Source of the DNA: Capsicum annuum
Lineage: Eukaryota > Streptophyta > Magnoliopsida > Solanales > Solanaceae
NCBI RefSeq assembly: GCF_002878395.1
Contig: NW_025860903.1
Location: 125,344-189,343, forward strand
Reading direction: 5' to 3'
DNA: 64,000 nt
The translations under genes and the position numbers were made by a program. Below the pieces are notes generated by a model. The model was not told where the DNA came from. It worked only from the letters and a program-made list of their open reading frames with translations, and searched no databases. Positions 50,071 to 61,949 of the stretch are shown one piece after another. Numbering within the stretch: the stretch's first letter is position 1; the number at the start of each line of letters is the position of its first letter.

Positions 50071-51225
50071 GCTATTACCTTGGGCTGAGTTTGAGTTTGT
50101 GGAGAAGAGGTGAGGATACTTGGTCAATATGTCTGCTTCTTCTTCCCAAGTCGCTCCCTCAATGGACTAATTCCGCCAAATAACTTTGACTAGAGGAACT
50201 TCTTTGTTCCTCAGTCTATGAGTCTGGTAGTTAAGAATTTCAACTGGAATCTCTTCATAAGAGAGGCTGTTCTGAACATCAATTCCCTCTATAGGGACTA
50301 CAACTGATGGGTCACCTATGCACTTCTTTAGCAAGGAGACATGGAACACTGGATGAATTAAGGCTAGATCTGAAGGAAATTCAAGCTCATAAGCTACCTT
50401 GCCGAAATGACTGAGAATTTTGAAGGGACCAGCATATCGGGGACTAAGCTTTCCTTTTTTGCCGAATCGCTTCACTCCCCTCATGGGAGAGATTTTCAAG
50501 TACATATAATCACCAATCTTGAACTCGAGATCCTTTCTACGCATATCTATATAAGACTTTTGTCAGCTCTGAGTAGCCCAGAGTCTTTCTCTGATCAATT
50601 GGACTTTTTCTAAGGCATCGAATACTAAGTCAGGCCCTATAGCTGAGGCCTCACTAACTTCAAACCAATCGATTGGAGATTTACATATCATATCATAGAG
50701 AGCTTCAAATAGAGACATCCAAATGCTGGAATGATAGCTGTTGTCGTATACAAACTTAATCAAAGGCAAGTGGTCATCCCAACTCCCCTTGAAATTAATT
50801 GCACATAACCTTAGTATATCTTCCAAGGTTTGACTGGTCCTTTCTTATTGACCATCTGTCTTAGGATAAAAGGCTGTACTGAGGTAAACTTGGGTACCAC
50901 GACCCTTGTGGAATGATTTCTAGAAGTGAGAGGTGAACTGCGTACCTCTGTCTGAAATAATAGACAATAGAACACCATGTAATTTAACCAACTCCCTGAT
51001 ATAAAGTCTGGAATAATCCTTGGTTGAATAAGAAGTATGGACTGGAAAGAAAAGAGCTGATTTGGTCATTCTATCTACAATGATTCAAACTAAATCATGC
51101 TGACGACGAGTATGAGGCAAACCCATCACAAAGTCTATGTTCACTTCTTTCCACTTCTAAGTAGGAATACTGAACTCTTGGATGGATCCAATAGGCTTTT
51201 CATGTGAATCAATACTTTAAGGGCT
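50071..51225 (-). pseudogene. Tekay-type integrase core and chromodomain tail (broken)
   Basis: From high to low coordinates the minus strand shows the IVDRMTK first Asp (about 51080), the SDRGTQF second Asp (about 50950), PKTDGQ.ERT with the third acidic residue (about 50850), LPLIKFVYDNSYHSS (about 50740-50780), then the long open stretch 50167-50544 with [14 protein letters not shown] and [14 protein letters not shown]. The chromodomain end ATWEEEADILTKYPHLF follows (about 50150-50100). Stops include one just before ERT and one separating the two main open stretches near 50555. It matches the copy at 1-1145 and both start in the same part of integrase. It is cut off at 51225. Confidence 0.88.
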
Positions 51226-52125
51226 ATCGTGCGTACTCTGTGTGTGTATATATATTTGAGAAAGAAATAAAATTTTAAAATATATAATTTACTGGCTATA
51301 AAAATATGTTATTAATGATAAAGTGAGAGTTTAAAAATTATGTTATTTTAAATTTAATAATATGCTATTATTTTTGAGATAGAGTAATAAGTAAGTAATA
51401 ACACACATAGCGCATATGCTTACGTTCTCTGTGGATCCAATGGGTTCTGTGGAGCAATTGGATATTGATGATTTATTTCTGTGTATTCTCTCTCAACTGC
51501 TTCTCTCTGCATCCATTCAACAAAAGAATAAAAAATAATATAAATGTGTGACAGAAACTTTATATATTGAAAGACAGTTATTTTGGCATTGAAAATTTAT
51601 CGGATTAATTAGTTTATTAAATTATGAATTATAAACTAGGAATAAGACATACTCCTGATCTCAAAGTGGATCCACGAAATAGTCTTGGCATTCTTCCTGG
51701 TGTGTGTCTTTCCTGCACTTGTTTAACATAATAAGATAAGATGCCTTATTAATACTAATAACCATTTTATCATCTCGTTGTCTCAATTTTAGGTATGATT
51801 AGATTTCTTACTAGGTTTGAGAAAAAATTGATATTTATTTATTTAAATGTGTCATTACATTTGTATGATTAAACTTCTAAAACATGCAGTTGTTATAATA
51901 TTTGTCTGGATATAGTCTATAAATGCTTCTTATTAACGATAATATAAAAACTTGAAAGTTAGTTATTTTAAAAAGTGTGAAATACTTTTAAAGTAATTGT
52001 AAGAAAATAGTGTTTGGGATGAACAAAGTAATACTATAGAAAGGAAAAATTCACCAACGTACCCTCACTCCCCGATATCCTCTTGAAGGGATGACATCCC
52101 TATTAGATATTTCTGGAGGTAAATT
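51226..52125. other. AT-rich DNA with possible further exon scraps
   Basis: A GT/TA microsatellite-like run lies near 51240. On the minus strand, about 51655-51705 (ERHTPGRMPRLFRG) and about 51428-51510 (REAVEREYTEINHQYPIAPQ) read openly and have splice-like borders. They could be more pieces of the gene remnant at 52126-53601 or of a neighbouring copy. I cannot assign them. Confidence 0.3.
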
Positions 52126-53601
52126 TCAGCTGACACCAAGTGAGAGTTCAGAAGCAGGATTAAACACAGGCCTGACAAAAGAAAATACATATGGAGTTAA
52201 ATTTTAGTCGATACCAAATGAGAGTTCAGGAGCAATATGATTAAACACAGGCCTGAAAAAAGAAATGGATTTAGGTATTCTAAGAATATCATATGTTTTA
52301 GTGAGAGGCAAAGAGAGAAAGAGAGTATTTAATACCTTGGTACAGAATACATGTCACATTGATTCCACAAAAATGAATCTGATGAGTCTTGCATATATTG
52401 GTGATGATGTCCATGCACTTGTTGATTGCTATTAAAAAAGAAAGAAAGAAGGGAAAATATGTTAGTAAACCATGAACTACAATATTTATTTTGATTTGTT
52501 TTCATTTATAACAACAGTTAGATCAATTTGTTGTCTAAACACTTTGTAATGTAGGGATTTATTTAAGAGATATAGGTTAATAATTTTGAGGGCTAACAAT
52601 ATTAAACTAGTAATGCAGAGAATACTAATGCGTGATATAAGTTTTAGTAATATAGAAATTGCTTCTATTGGATGATTGATACATTACAAACTAGTATACA
52701 ATTTATGATCTAAAATCTTCAATATATGATTTAAAACTTTTTTTGTGTTTTAAATAGAATGTAAAGGAATCACTACTATTATGAGTGTTAATTCTATCAT
52801 TTTAGATTTAGTTCATGTATCTATATTTTTATTTTCATTCTACATTCTACCTCGTATAAAATAATATAATTTTTTTTTTTGCATAACTTAAAAAAAATAT
52901 TTATGAGGAAAAAAATAACTATCAACTTGGAATGACTTGATACCAGATTTCCGGAGGAGATTATTTTCCTCAAATTAAATCTAACATGATACAAAGCAAT
53001 ACTAATTTTTTCCGAACAACATCACTTTAGGATGTTCATTAGGGACTAACTCACTCAATGTTTTTTCGTCAAATTTTATTTGAATTCAAGATAAGTTATG
53101 TTAAATACTAGAGTCGACGGGATATTGTGCCATTGTGTCGATCAAACAAATAAAATAATGTATTAGTGATTTATGAGGTTTTCTTTCTATTTTTTTTTTA
53201 GGATAAAACCACTGTTTAGGACCATAAAACATGAGAAGTCTCGTTGAATTATATTATTATTTGATAAGATCTTCAAATTTTAGAATAAAATTTGAAAGTA
53301 TTTTTTCCTCATCTAATCTGGTTGAATTTTTTGATCCTAATATAAGCATCTAGAAGATTAATTATATCACAATCTTAGGATACTAATTATAAGATTTGAA
53401 TATAAAAAAGATGTATTTTATCACAAATTCTTTTATCCAAAATTATTCAAAAGAATCTAAGACTAATAAGAGTTAAAAACACTAATTTATTTATTAAATC
53501 TAAAAGAAGTACCTGAGTTGCATGAAGTTGGGTTAAACAAAAGTTTGTGGAGCACCCTCATTTTGATTTTCTGGAGGTTATCTATTTTGAGACCTAAATT
53601 C
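52126..53601 (-). pseudogene. Unidentified gene remnant, last exons, duplicated terminal exon
   Basis: Three consecutive minus-strand exons keep splice sites and phase. Exon 53601-53513 follows acceptor TGTATGCAG and reads PPENQNEGAPQTFV.PNFMQL. Exon 52428-52336 follows a pyrimidine-rich TTTTTTAATAG and reads NQQVHGHHHQYMQDSSDS then FLWNQCDMYSVP. Both introns interrupt the codon after its second base, and the joins give clean codons (AGC, AGG). The terminal exon exists twice: 52252-52204 (PVFNHIAPELSFGID, stop) and 52171-52126 (PVFNPASELSLGVS, stop), each after a good acceptor. Two in-frame TAA in the first exon, where CAA is expected, show it is dead. The Gln/His/Asn-rich tail suggests a nuclear regulatory protein, but I do not recognise the family and the upstream exons are missing. 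Confidence 0.6.
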
Positions 53602-54432
53602 CTGCATACACTAAAGTTCTTAGATAATTAAAATAAATAGAATAATAAATTAAGAAAAATAAAGCAATCTAATTCTTAAACCTTGAAACAAAAAATATCA
53701 GAGGATGAAATCTTCAACAAAGGCTCTTTTCAAAATCTTATTGCTAAGTGAAACATTCGAGTTAAGACCCCAATCTTATTTATAGAATGAACATAATAAA
53801 TTCTATACGTTTATAGATATTTCTTACCATATTAAGAAATAGTAAGTATAAATTAGATTGGTGAAATAAAATTTGAACTATTTCAAATCCAACACTAATT
53901 TACAAAATATACTACCTGTTTGCTATCGGTTTCAATACTCATTTTGTAACCCAAAATTATTTATTTAAAATTAATTTTAACACATAAATATATTTTATCA
54001 TGTAGTAATTATAAATTATTTTTAATTAGTTAACTAAATATACGCTAAATTTAAGCAACAAAGGCAACAAGCCAAAAAGTCCACCATGATTCAAGAATGA
54101 AATTGTATGGTGGTAGTTGAGTTTTGTAATATCATCTCATCAAATGGTTCCTTTGATATATAACATGAAATTTAAAAAATAATAATTGAAAAGAGGGTGG
54201 AGGACCCAAAAAAGTTGAGTCAGGATGATAGATATCAAAATCTCCTCCACGACACGTAAGCCAACCCCTCATATAAAAATAGAAACACAAATATTTACAA
54301 AATTAAATTTAATGCTGATCTGAATAAATCAAACATTCAAAACTTTTTTCTGGTCAACAATAGATTTTCATTTCATGATCAAAATAGTCTTTACAAAGTA
54401 GAGAAATATCAGACAAACTGCTCTCTCATACT
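53602..54432. other. Intergenic AT-rich DNA
   Basis: I see nothing with a recognisable motif. The 5' exons of the remnant to the left might be expected here but are not evident. Confidence 0.4.
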
Positions 54433-56301
54433 TGTAAGACCCCGTAAAGTCCTAGTCCATTTCAGCTCCGTATAGCATGCCAAAAGAGGTCCCAAACTTA
54501 TAAAATTTAAGCTAAGTGTTGACACTTAGTCTTATCTTTGGCCTCGATATTTTAATAATTTTATTTTCAATCTTTTCGATCTTAGATTGCCAATTTTTAT
54601 ATTGAATCATGATCAGGGTTATCTATAGGTCATCTCGGGTGAGTTTTGAAATTTTTAGACATCATTTGAGACACGTTTGGATGACCAAAATAGAAAGCCA
54701 ACACGATCAGGATGTGTCGCATTGGCTATGCATTGTCACCATCGATGTGGTACGTCGGTAATTGAGCCATTACCATCGACGCAACACGTCGCCTATCGTG
54801 TCACTGGGCACTTTTTGCATACTAAATTACGGGTTTGTGGGGACAACAGAGTCATTTTCCACCCATATTAACCCACTATAACACTAAATTAAGCCTCTCA
54901 AAGGGAAAAATTCACTCATTATTTGATAAATTCTCTCAAGAGCAAAACCCTAGTTCATCAAGTCTAAGATCAAGTTCCAAGAAATCACTAACAGTTCTCA
55001 CAAATTCAATAATCAAGGTATGTTAGGTGTTCATCCTTAGGTTCCTTCCACCCTTAAAGTTCAAGAATCTTTTTTATTTTTTAAATTTAGATTATGATTT
55101 ACATTCTTGAATGGAATTGTGTTCATGTATGTGTTGTTGTGTGGGTTTCAAGTCAAGAATATTTTGAGTTTCATGCAAAGGAACTAGAATGTGTGTTGAT
55201 TTATGTAACCCTCATGTTAAATCTTTGAGTTGTGATGTTGATTATGGTAGTCATGACTTTCATATATTGCTCATTCTCATGTACAAGATTTATGCATCCT
55301 AGGTATTTGAAAAAATATCTATGTGTAGTAATTTTGCATGATAATCTACGTGTGATGATTTTAAAGTTGAGATATGGTTCCATTATCTATGCTATCGAGT
55401 ACTGGGGGTATTGAATACCCAAAATTTAGTTGTTTATCTAGTCTCCAATCAAAGTAGAATGATTCTGTAGTATATCGAATAGCAGTATTTTGCCAGTCAA
55501 AAGAATCAGTGTGAGTTCAGTCATGTCTAGTACAGTCCAGTGATCAGTTCAGTGTCGACTTAGTTGGGAGTAAGATTCAGCACCAAGCAAACCCAGGGAT
55601 GAGGGTATTCTTGCCAGCAGAGGGTTTAACCCTTAGTAGCAGTACCTGAGTTACAGAACTATGTAGCCAGTGTAGGGTAAATCATCTTTCTGTCACACTA
55701 GGGTTGACGTAACTATATTCATCTCATGAGTCTTCTTGCCATATTAGGGTTGACGCAGCTAATGTTAGTAACCCGTGGCATGGTACTAACACCCTTCCAA
55801 CTGGGGTTAAAAGTTGGTCCCTAAATCAGTCTATAATCGGGGTATGTTGGTTAGATGATAACTCCCACATTTACAATTTCAGTATTTAATATTTAGTAAT
55901 CAGTATCTAGTATTCAGTATTCAGTATTCAGTACAAAACTCCATTTAGTTCTACACGTTCATGACTTACAGTTATCAGTTATTCAGTTATAAAAAATTGA
56001 GTACTTCAATTCCAGACCAACTCAGACAAACGATATATGCTTGGTATTATATGTTCCGTACTTACAGTAGTCCCATTCTTGTATTTTTGTCACCCAATTA
56101 TTTCATAATATTTAGATATTATTCTTATACACGTAAACCCATGCATATCAACCTAACCTCACCTAGCATATCAGTACATTCAAAGTACTGATGCATACTC
56201 TTCCTTTGCGCTATGATGTCTTATATCATAGGATCGGATGCTCGGGTTCCTCATCGTACCTAGTCAGATCAGTCTATCAGCCGCAACTATATTAGTGAGT
56301 C
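54433..56301 (+). repeat. LTR of the Tekay-like group, 3' end cut by the Athila insertion
   Basis: It starts TGTAAGACCCC and follows the LTR at 41279 in order: palindromic block with CATCGATG/ACGTCG motifs (about 54690-54800), splice-donor-like AAG/GTATGT (55017/55018), GAATACCCAAAA segment, and hairpin (56172-56190). It stops after GTGAGTC at 56301, where an Athila-type LTR begins. No polypurine tract precedes it, so it is a 5' or solo LTR. The missing end probably lies beyond the window. Confidence 0.8.
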
Positions 56302-57513
56302 TGATGTTGGGCGTATTTATACGTCTAAGCACCATAACTTACCCGTGTTTTAGCTAAGTTTTGAGGATAAAATACATAATTCTTGCACTTTTAGTCTATT
56401 TTTAGTTAAGTGAGCTGACCTATGTGATTAGCATGCTTTTCAGGTACTAATGAGGAAGATTATAGAACTTTGGGGATCTGTGGACAGCAAAGGAAACTTC
56501 ACATAAAAAGGAAAGCAGCTTTTGGAATGAATGTGATGTATGGGAACTTTTTCCCGGGCAAACTCAATATTTGTAAATAGTTAAGGATGTAGTAGCAATT
56601 TATTAGAGAAGGATGTTATTAAAAGCCTTATGGCTGAATTTTTAGGGATTATTGACATTCTGTATTATTTTGAAAACAAGAGAAAGCGGCTTAGTTTGAG
56701 GATGGAGAGAGAGAGAATCGCTTTTCTCTCTTATTTCCGCTATTCATCTTTACCACCAAGATCGTTCTAAGTTTTGGTATGATGAATATTTCTATTGTGA
56801 TTTTCGTTTTATTCATGAGTAGCTAAGTTTATTTGTTAGGGTTATGGAAACCTTGTAGTATACTCTCTATTGCTATGGGTTTTTGAATTTATGATGTGTT
56901 AATCCACTTATATCATTACTCTCTTCATTTTGATTGAATTCTCGTGGTTCCAAACATAGGGAATGCGCCATTATAGCAATAACTTGTTCGATAGAAAAGT
57001 TACTATTTGGAAAGAGAGTGTGACAAGAAAATATTGTTTCCAACCTCTATTTTACACGTTAATGCCTTAGCAGGATTAACTTCTTGGAGAGTTCGTACGA
57101 TTGGTTATACACTTTGGATTTGAGAGAACTAAGGTGAATAAATCCTTGATGGTTGAGAAACACTTGGATTTAGAATTAGAATACATCTCTCTATAAGTGC
57201 ATGCATGTATAAAGTCCTTATTACTCATAGTTAATAGAGAAGTAGAAGCTACAAGGTGGACATAACCCTAATTTGTCATTCTCTGTGATCAAATATTATT
57301 ACACATATCATCTCATCGTTACACTGATAATATTATTGTGCACCTAAACTGAAACCCCCTTACCTTGGAACCTTCGATCAACAGTCTAATAATAATCGCA
57401 ATACTTAGTGATCATAGTATTCCCTATGGGATTCGACACCCAACCCAGTTGGATTCTATATTTGACAGCGACCGCTTGCACTTTCTAACGAGAGTTGTAA
57501 TTTGGGCATATCA
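56302..57513 (+). repeat. 5' LTR of the Athila-type element
   Basis: It runs from TGATGTTGGG to GGGCATATCA (TGAT/ATCA ends), 1212 bp, with the PBS five bases later. It has no similarity to the TGTAAYACCCC LTRs. The 5' boundary is the point where the LTR at 54433 stops matching its relatives. Confidence 0.8.
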
Positions 57514-57518
57514 AATTT

Positions 57519-57536
57519 TGGCACCGTTGCCGGGGA
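57519..57536 (+). other. Primer binding site, Athila type
   Basis: TGGCACCGTTGCCGGGGA differs by one base from the TGGCGCCGTTGCCGGGGA site typical of Athila and Tat elements. Confidence 0.85.
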
Positions 57537-57633
57537 ATACGGTTGTCAACTAAGTTTGTGATAGTTAATAGACCCTTTGGTCAAAGATTCTCAAATTTTA
57601 CTTTTTTTTTTTTGTTTAGGTTTAGTGGATTGC

Positions 57634-59088
57634 ATGCCAAATACACGGAGATCGGGTCAGCCATTATTACCTATAAATCCTGAACCACATCTCATTGGCA
57701 GAATGGATGCGCAACGAGACCTTGAAAGGATAGCTACTCAACAGGAGCAGGCTAGATTAGCTGCATTGGCAGCTGAGCAAGTAAATCAACAGAATGCTGA
57801 TAACCCAGGTCGGGTACCAAATCTTGATGATGAGGTCCTGGGTGATGATGAGTTATTAAATCCAAGGCGTGTAGATGATGTGGCTGCACCAGTGAATAGA
57901 AATGTCAATAGAGATCGTCAAGCTAGGATGAGACCTGAACGCCAAGCTGTGCAAGTTGCTTTTGATGATGATGATGACGAATTGGAAGGGGCTGGTGCCA
58001 CATGGGCTATTATTCCTCCGCCCTTGGCACCCAGAGCCAAGTTCAATATTATTAGCACCATGATCCAGCTATTGCAACTCAAAGGGTTATTTGGTGGACT
58101 TGCAGGCGACGATTCGAATATGCATTTGATTAATTTTATCTCAATATGAAAATCGTTTGACAATCCAGGGGTTGGACAGAATGCGATCCAGCTACGTTTA
58201 TTTCCATTGTTTCTATCTGGAGAAGCAACTCTATGGTTAAATGGGCTAACTCCTGACTCTATTACCAATTGGAGGCAACTGAAAGAAACTTTCCTAGAAA
58301 GATTCTTTTCGCCATCTAAGAGAGCACAATTAAGAGATGAGATAAGCAATTTCAGACAGCTTCTAATTGAAGCTCTCCACGAGACTTGCTAGAGGTTCAA
58401 GAAAAAGCTTATGCGGTGCCCAAATCATCAGATGACCAATGTCCACTTGATCGAAATATTATATAGGTCTTTGAACTTAGTGACTAAGCCAGTGGTAGAT
58501 AATGCAGAGGGTGGGTCATTCATGGACCTTACTTTTATTGAGGCATGTGATATGCTGGATTGTATGAAAAAGCAGAGTAGAGCTTAGCATACCAGGGATT
58601 CTGAGGTAGCAAGCTCTACTGTATCTATTGGCATGACGACAGAACAGAGGCGAAGAGAAGAGGAACGTGACCAGGATATGGCTCACATAAAAATGCAGAT
58701 GGACCTTCTTACTAAGCATTTATTATCAGGGAAGACAGAAAAGGTCAAAGCTATTGTATCATAGGGAAGAGCTGACTCTGATTCTGAGGAGGAAGCAAAT
58801 TACTTGAATAATCAGGGGGGTTTTCGAGGCAATGTCCAAGGAAACCAAGGTAGGAACTATTATGAAAAATCTGGATACAAGGACCGAGACCAAGGTAATT
58901 GGAAAAATAAGAATGACAGGAGAGGTTTGTATGTCTATCCTAGAAATCGTGAAGCTGCTGCACCTAGATTTGGGAAGATGTCCATAGAGGACATGATGGC
59001 TAAGCTGTTGAAAGGAGCGGAGGCAACCAACACGGGAGTAGCTGAGGTAAAAAATAATTTGTCCTCAATGAATTAATTGGTTGACTCG
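57634..59088 (+). pseudogene. Athila-type gag, several stops
   Basis: Gag builds the virus-like particle. It starts MPNTRRSGQP at 57634, just after a pyrimidine run ending TTTAG that could be a splice acceptor. An acidic, Arg-rich N-terminus follows, then the gag core after an early stop near 58147 (LFLSGEATLWLNGL, TNWRQLKETFLERFFSPSKR). Next are RFKKKLMRCPNH (about 58390), a charged C-terminal part (EQRRREEERDQDMA) and NNQGGFRGNVQGNQG. In-frame stops lie near 58147, 58390, 58586 and 58762. The frame is otherwise continuous, so the stops are point changes. Confidence 0.85.
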
Positions 59089-59121
59089 CATTCCACTTCA
59101 ATAAAATAGCTGGAACAACAA

Positions 59122-60432
59122 ATGAGTCAACTATCGGCGACATTCAATCAATGGAAAGCTGGCACTTTACCAAGTGAAATTGTGCAAAATCTAAGGAAAG
59201 ATGGATCATGTTTGGCTATTACAACCAGGAGTGGTAAGGTGTTAGAAAATACATCCAAGGGCAAGCCTGTGGTTGATAGTATGGAGGATAATGTTGTTGA
59301 AGCAGATTGTGATGATTCTGTAGAAGTTGAAAATCAGGATAAGAACGTTCATGATACTACACCTAGATGTCAGTAGTTTGAAAAGATTGATAATGGGAAG
59401 CACAAAGAAAAGGAAGTGGTGGAGAAAACTCTTCTAAATCCATCACCACCTTTTCCTCAGAGACTGAAGAAGAAGGCTGATGACACCAGGTTCAGTAAAT
59501 TCATAACCATGCTAAAGCAGCTGACTATAAATGTGCCTTTGGTGGAGGCACTGGAGAAAATATCAGGGTACGCCAAATTCATGAAGGACCTTTTGACAAA
59601 TAAAAGGTAAGCGAGCTATGAACTGGAAGATAATTTTCATCATTTCAGTGCGATTGCCACGAGGTCTTTGGTACAGAAGAAGGCAGATCCGGGTGCTTTC
59701 ACTATTCCTTGCATGGTTGGATCTTTAGATTTTGCTAAGGCTTTATGTGATTTAGGAGCTAGCATTAATTTGATGCCACTAGCCATTTATAGACAGTTGG
59801 GGTTGGGGGATCCTACGCCAACCAACATGCGGCTTGTAATGGCAGATAGGTCGGTAAAATGACCTGTTGGTATCTTATATGATGTATTAGTAAAGGTTGC
59901 TACCTTTATTTTTCCTGCAAACTTTGTTATTTTGGATTGTGAGGTGGATTTTGAGGTGCCCTTAATCTTGGGTCGACCTTTCCTCGCAATAGGAAGTGTG
60001 CTTATTGATTTGTGGGTAAATGAGCTTTTATTTTGGATGAATGACGAAGTGGTGCATTTTGATGTATGCAAATCAATGAAGCAGCCCAAGGATATGAATG
60101 TGTTCTCTATAGTTGATGTTTATTATGAGGATGAGAACGAATTATCTTTAGACAAGCAACTTACTGTTGAGCCATTGGCTGCTGTGCTTATGAACTTTGA
60201 TCATGAGGATGTTAAGGAGTACGAAAAAACTATCTGTTCTTTGACAGGAATGGGTTCGTATTCTTATGCCCCCAAGAAGCTGGACCTTAATCGACCTTCA
60301 CCACCGGTGAAGCCATCCATTAAAGAGCCATCGGTGTTAGAATTGAAAAAGCTACCCAGTTATCTAAGGTATGTGTTCTTGGGTAGTGGAAATACACTGC
60401 CGGTTATTATTGCTGCTGATTTAGGTGAATAA
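59122..60432 (+). pseudogene. Athila-type gag-pol linker and aspartic protease, broken
   Basis: The stretch starts QLSATFNQWKAGTLPSE, then LAITTRSGKVL (about 59215), an acidic linker, and MLKQLTINVPLVEALEKISG (about 59510-59570). The retropepsin-like active site is CDLGAS with its Asp at 59749-59751. The fold continues with VMADRSVK and ILGRPFLAIGSVLIDL (about 59965-60015). The protease cuts the polyprotein. Stops near 59374, 59608 and 59860 break the frame. The last one follows SVK, where relatives have an Arg, as expected from CGA to TGA. Confidence 0.85.
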
Positions 60433-61900
60433 CAGGTAGAGGCTCTCATCTCTATTCTGAAGAGGTACAAGAGAGCTGTTGGTTGGACTATTGCAGATAT
60501 CATTGGTATCCCTCCTGGCATATGTATGCACAAGATTCAGCTAGAGAAAGATTGCGTACCCACTATTGAGCATCAGCGTCGTCTGAATCCACCTATGCAA
60601 GAGGTGGTGAAGAAAGAAATCATCAAGTGGCTAGATGCAGGGGTGGTGTACCCAATCTCAGACAGTAAATGGGTGAGTCTTGTACAATGTGTGCCCAAAA
60701 AAGGAGGCATGGCAGTAGTAGCAAATAAGAAGAATGAGCTAATTCCACTCAGGCCTGTCACAGGGTGGAGGGTGTGTATGGATTACCGGAAGCTAAACTC
60801 GTGGACGTTAAAGGACCACTTCCCAATGCCATTCATGGATCAAATGCTTGATTGATTAGTAGGAAAAGAATGGTTCTATTTCTTGGATGGTTATTCCAGA
60901 TATAACCAGATTTGCATTGCTTCTAAAGATCAGGAGAAGACCACTTTTACATGCCCATATGGTACTTTTGCATTCAAACGAATGCCATTTAGGCTATGTA
61001 ATGCACCTGCCACTTTTCAGCAGTTTATGATGTCCATTTTCTCTGATATGGTTAAAGACACCTTGTAGGTGTTTATGGATGACTTTTTGGTTGTAGGTGA
61101 GTCATTTGAGTCATGGTTGGGAAATCTGAGTATGGCTTTGTAGCAATGTGTAGAATTCAATCTGGTGCTAAATTGGGAGAAGTGCCATTTTATGGTTAAG
61201 GAAGGCATTGTTCTCGGGCATAAAATCTCTAAAAAGGGAATTGAAGTTGATCGATCAAAGATTGAAGTTATTGAGAGACTACCACATCCAATTTCTGTGA
61301 AGAGAATTCATATTTTTCTTGGTTATGCTGGTTTTTATCAGAGGTTTATTAAAGACTTCTCCAAGATTGCAAACCCATTATGCAAACTTTTAGAGAAGGA
61401 GGCAAAGTTTTACTTTGGTGAAGATTGCTTGAAGGCATTTGAATGCCTCAAAGGGAAGCTAGTTGAAGCCCCTATTATTGTAGCACCCGATTAGTCTCTA
61501 CCATTTGAAATTATGTGTGATGCAAGTGGTGTAGCCTTGGGTGCTGTACTTGGTCAGAAAAGAGAAAATCTATTTCATCCAATCTACTATGTGAGCAAGG
61601 CCTTGAATAGAGCGCAGAAGAACTATACCGTTACTGAACAACAGTTTCTTGTGGTTGTTTATGCTTTCAGAAAGTTCTGTGCTTACTTGTTGGGAACCAA
61701 GGTAGTGGTTCATACAGATCATGCGGCTCTAAGATATCTAATGGCAAAGAAGGATGCCAAGCCAAGGCTAATTAGGTGGGTCCTACTGCTTTAAGAATTC
61801 AATTTTGAGGTAAAGGATAGAAAAGGTTGTGAAAACCAAGTAGTTGATCATCTATCTAGAATCGAGAGTGAGCACACAGTGTAGACCAACCTTGATATTG
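60433..61900 (+). pseudogene. Athila-type reverse transcriptase and RNase H, broken
   Basis: Reverse transcriptase copies the element RNA and RNase H removes the RNA strand. Visible in order are GWTIADIIGIPPGICMH (60480-60530), PVTGWRVCMDYRKLN (60755-60800), RYNQICIASKDQEKTTFTCP (about 60897-60956), YGTFAFKRMPF (about 60960), the catalytic FMDDF box (61072-61086) and GHKISKKGIEVD (about 61218). The RNase H part shows [17 protein letters not shown] (about 61507-61555) and [16 protein letters not shown]. Stops lie near 60853, 61066, 61141, 61492 and 61792. The catalytic residues themselves are kept, so only the reading frame is lost. Confidence 0.88.
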
Positions 61901-61949
61901 ATGATGCATTCCCCGATGAAGAGATTCTAGCAACTATGGTGGAAAACTT

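Larger units (their letters stand above)
44641..51225 (-). mobile_element. Tekay-type element, minus strand, 3' portion
   Basis: Read on the minus strand: integrase core and chromodomain tail (51225 to about 50071), polypurine tract (49731-49716), then the 3' LTR starting at 49715 and ending at 44641. The LTR is split by a solo LTR at 47067-49498. The LTR terminus at 44641 is intact and abuts the gag of the plus-strand element, so this looks like an insertion into that gag. Everything upstream of the integrase core is missing at 51225, so a later deletion seems to have removed its 5' end together with the rest of the host element. Confidence 0.8.

Noticed and set aside
57918..58349. 143-residue minus-strand open frame
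   Set aside because: It lies antisense to the well-supported Athila gag and has no domain. It is a by-product of gag codon use.
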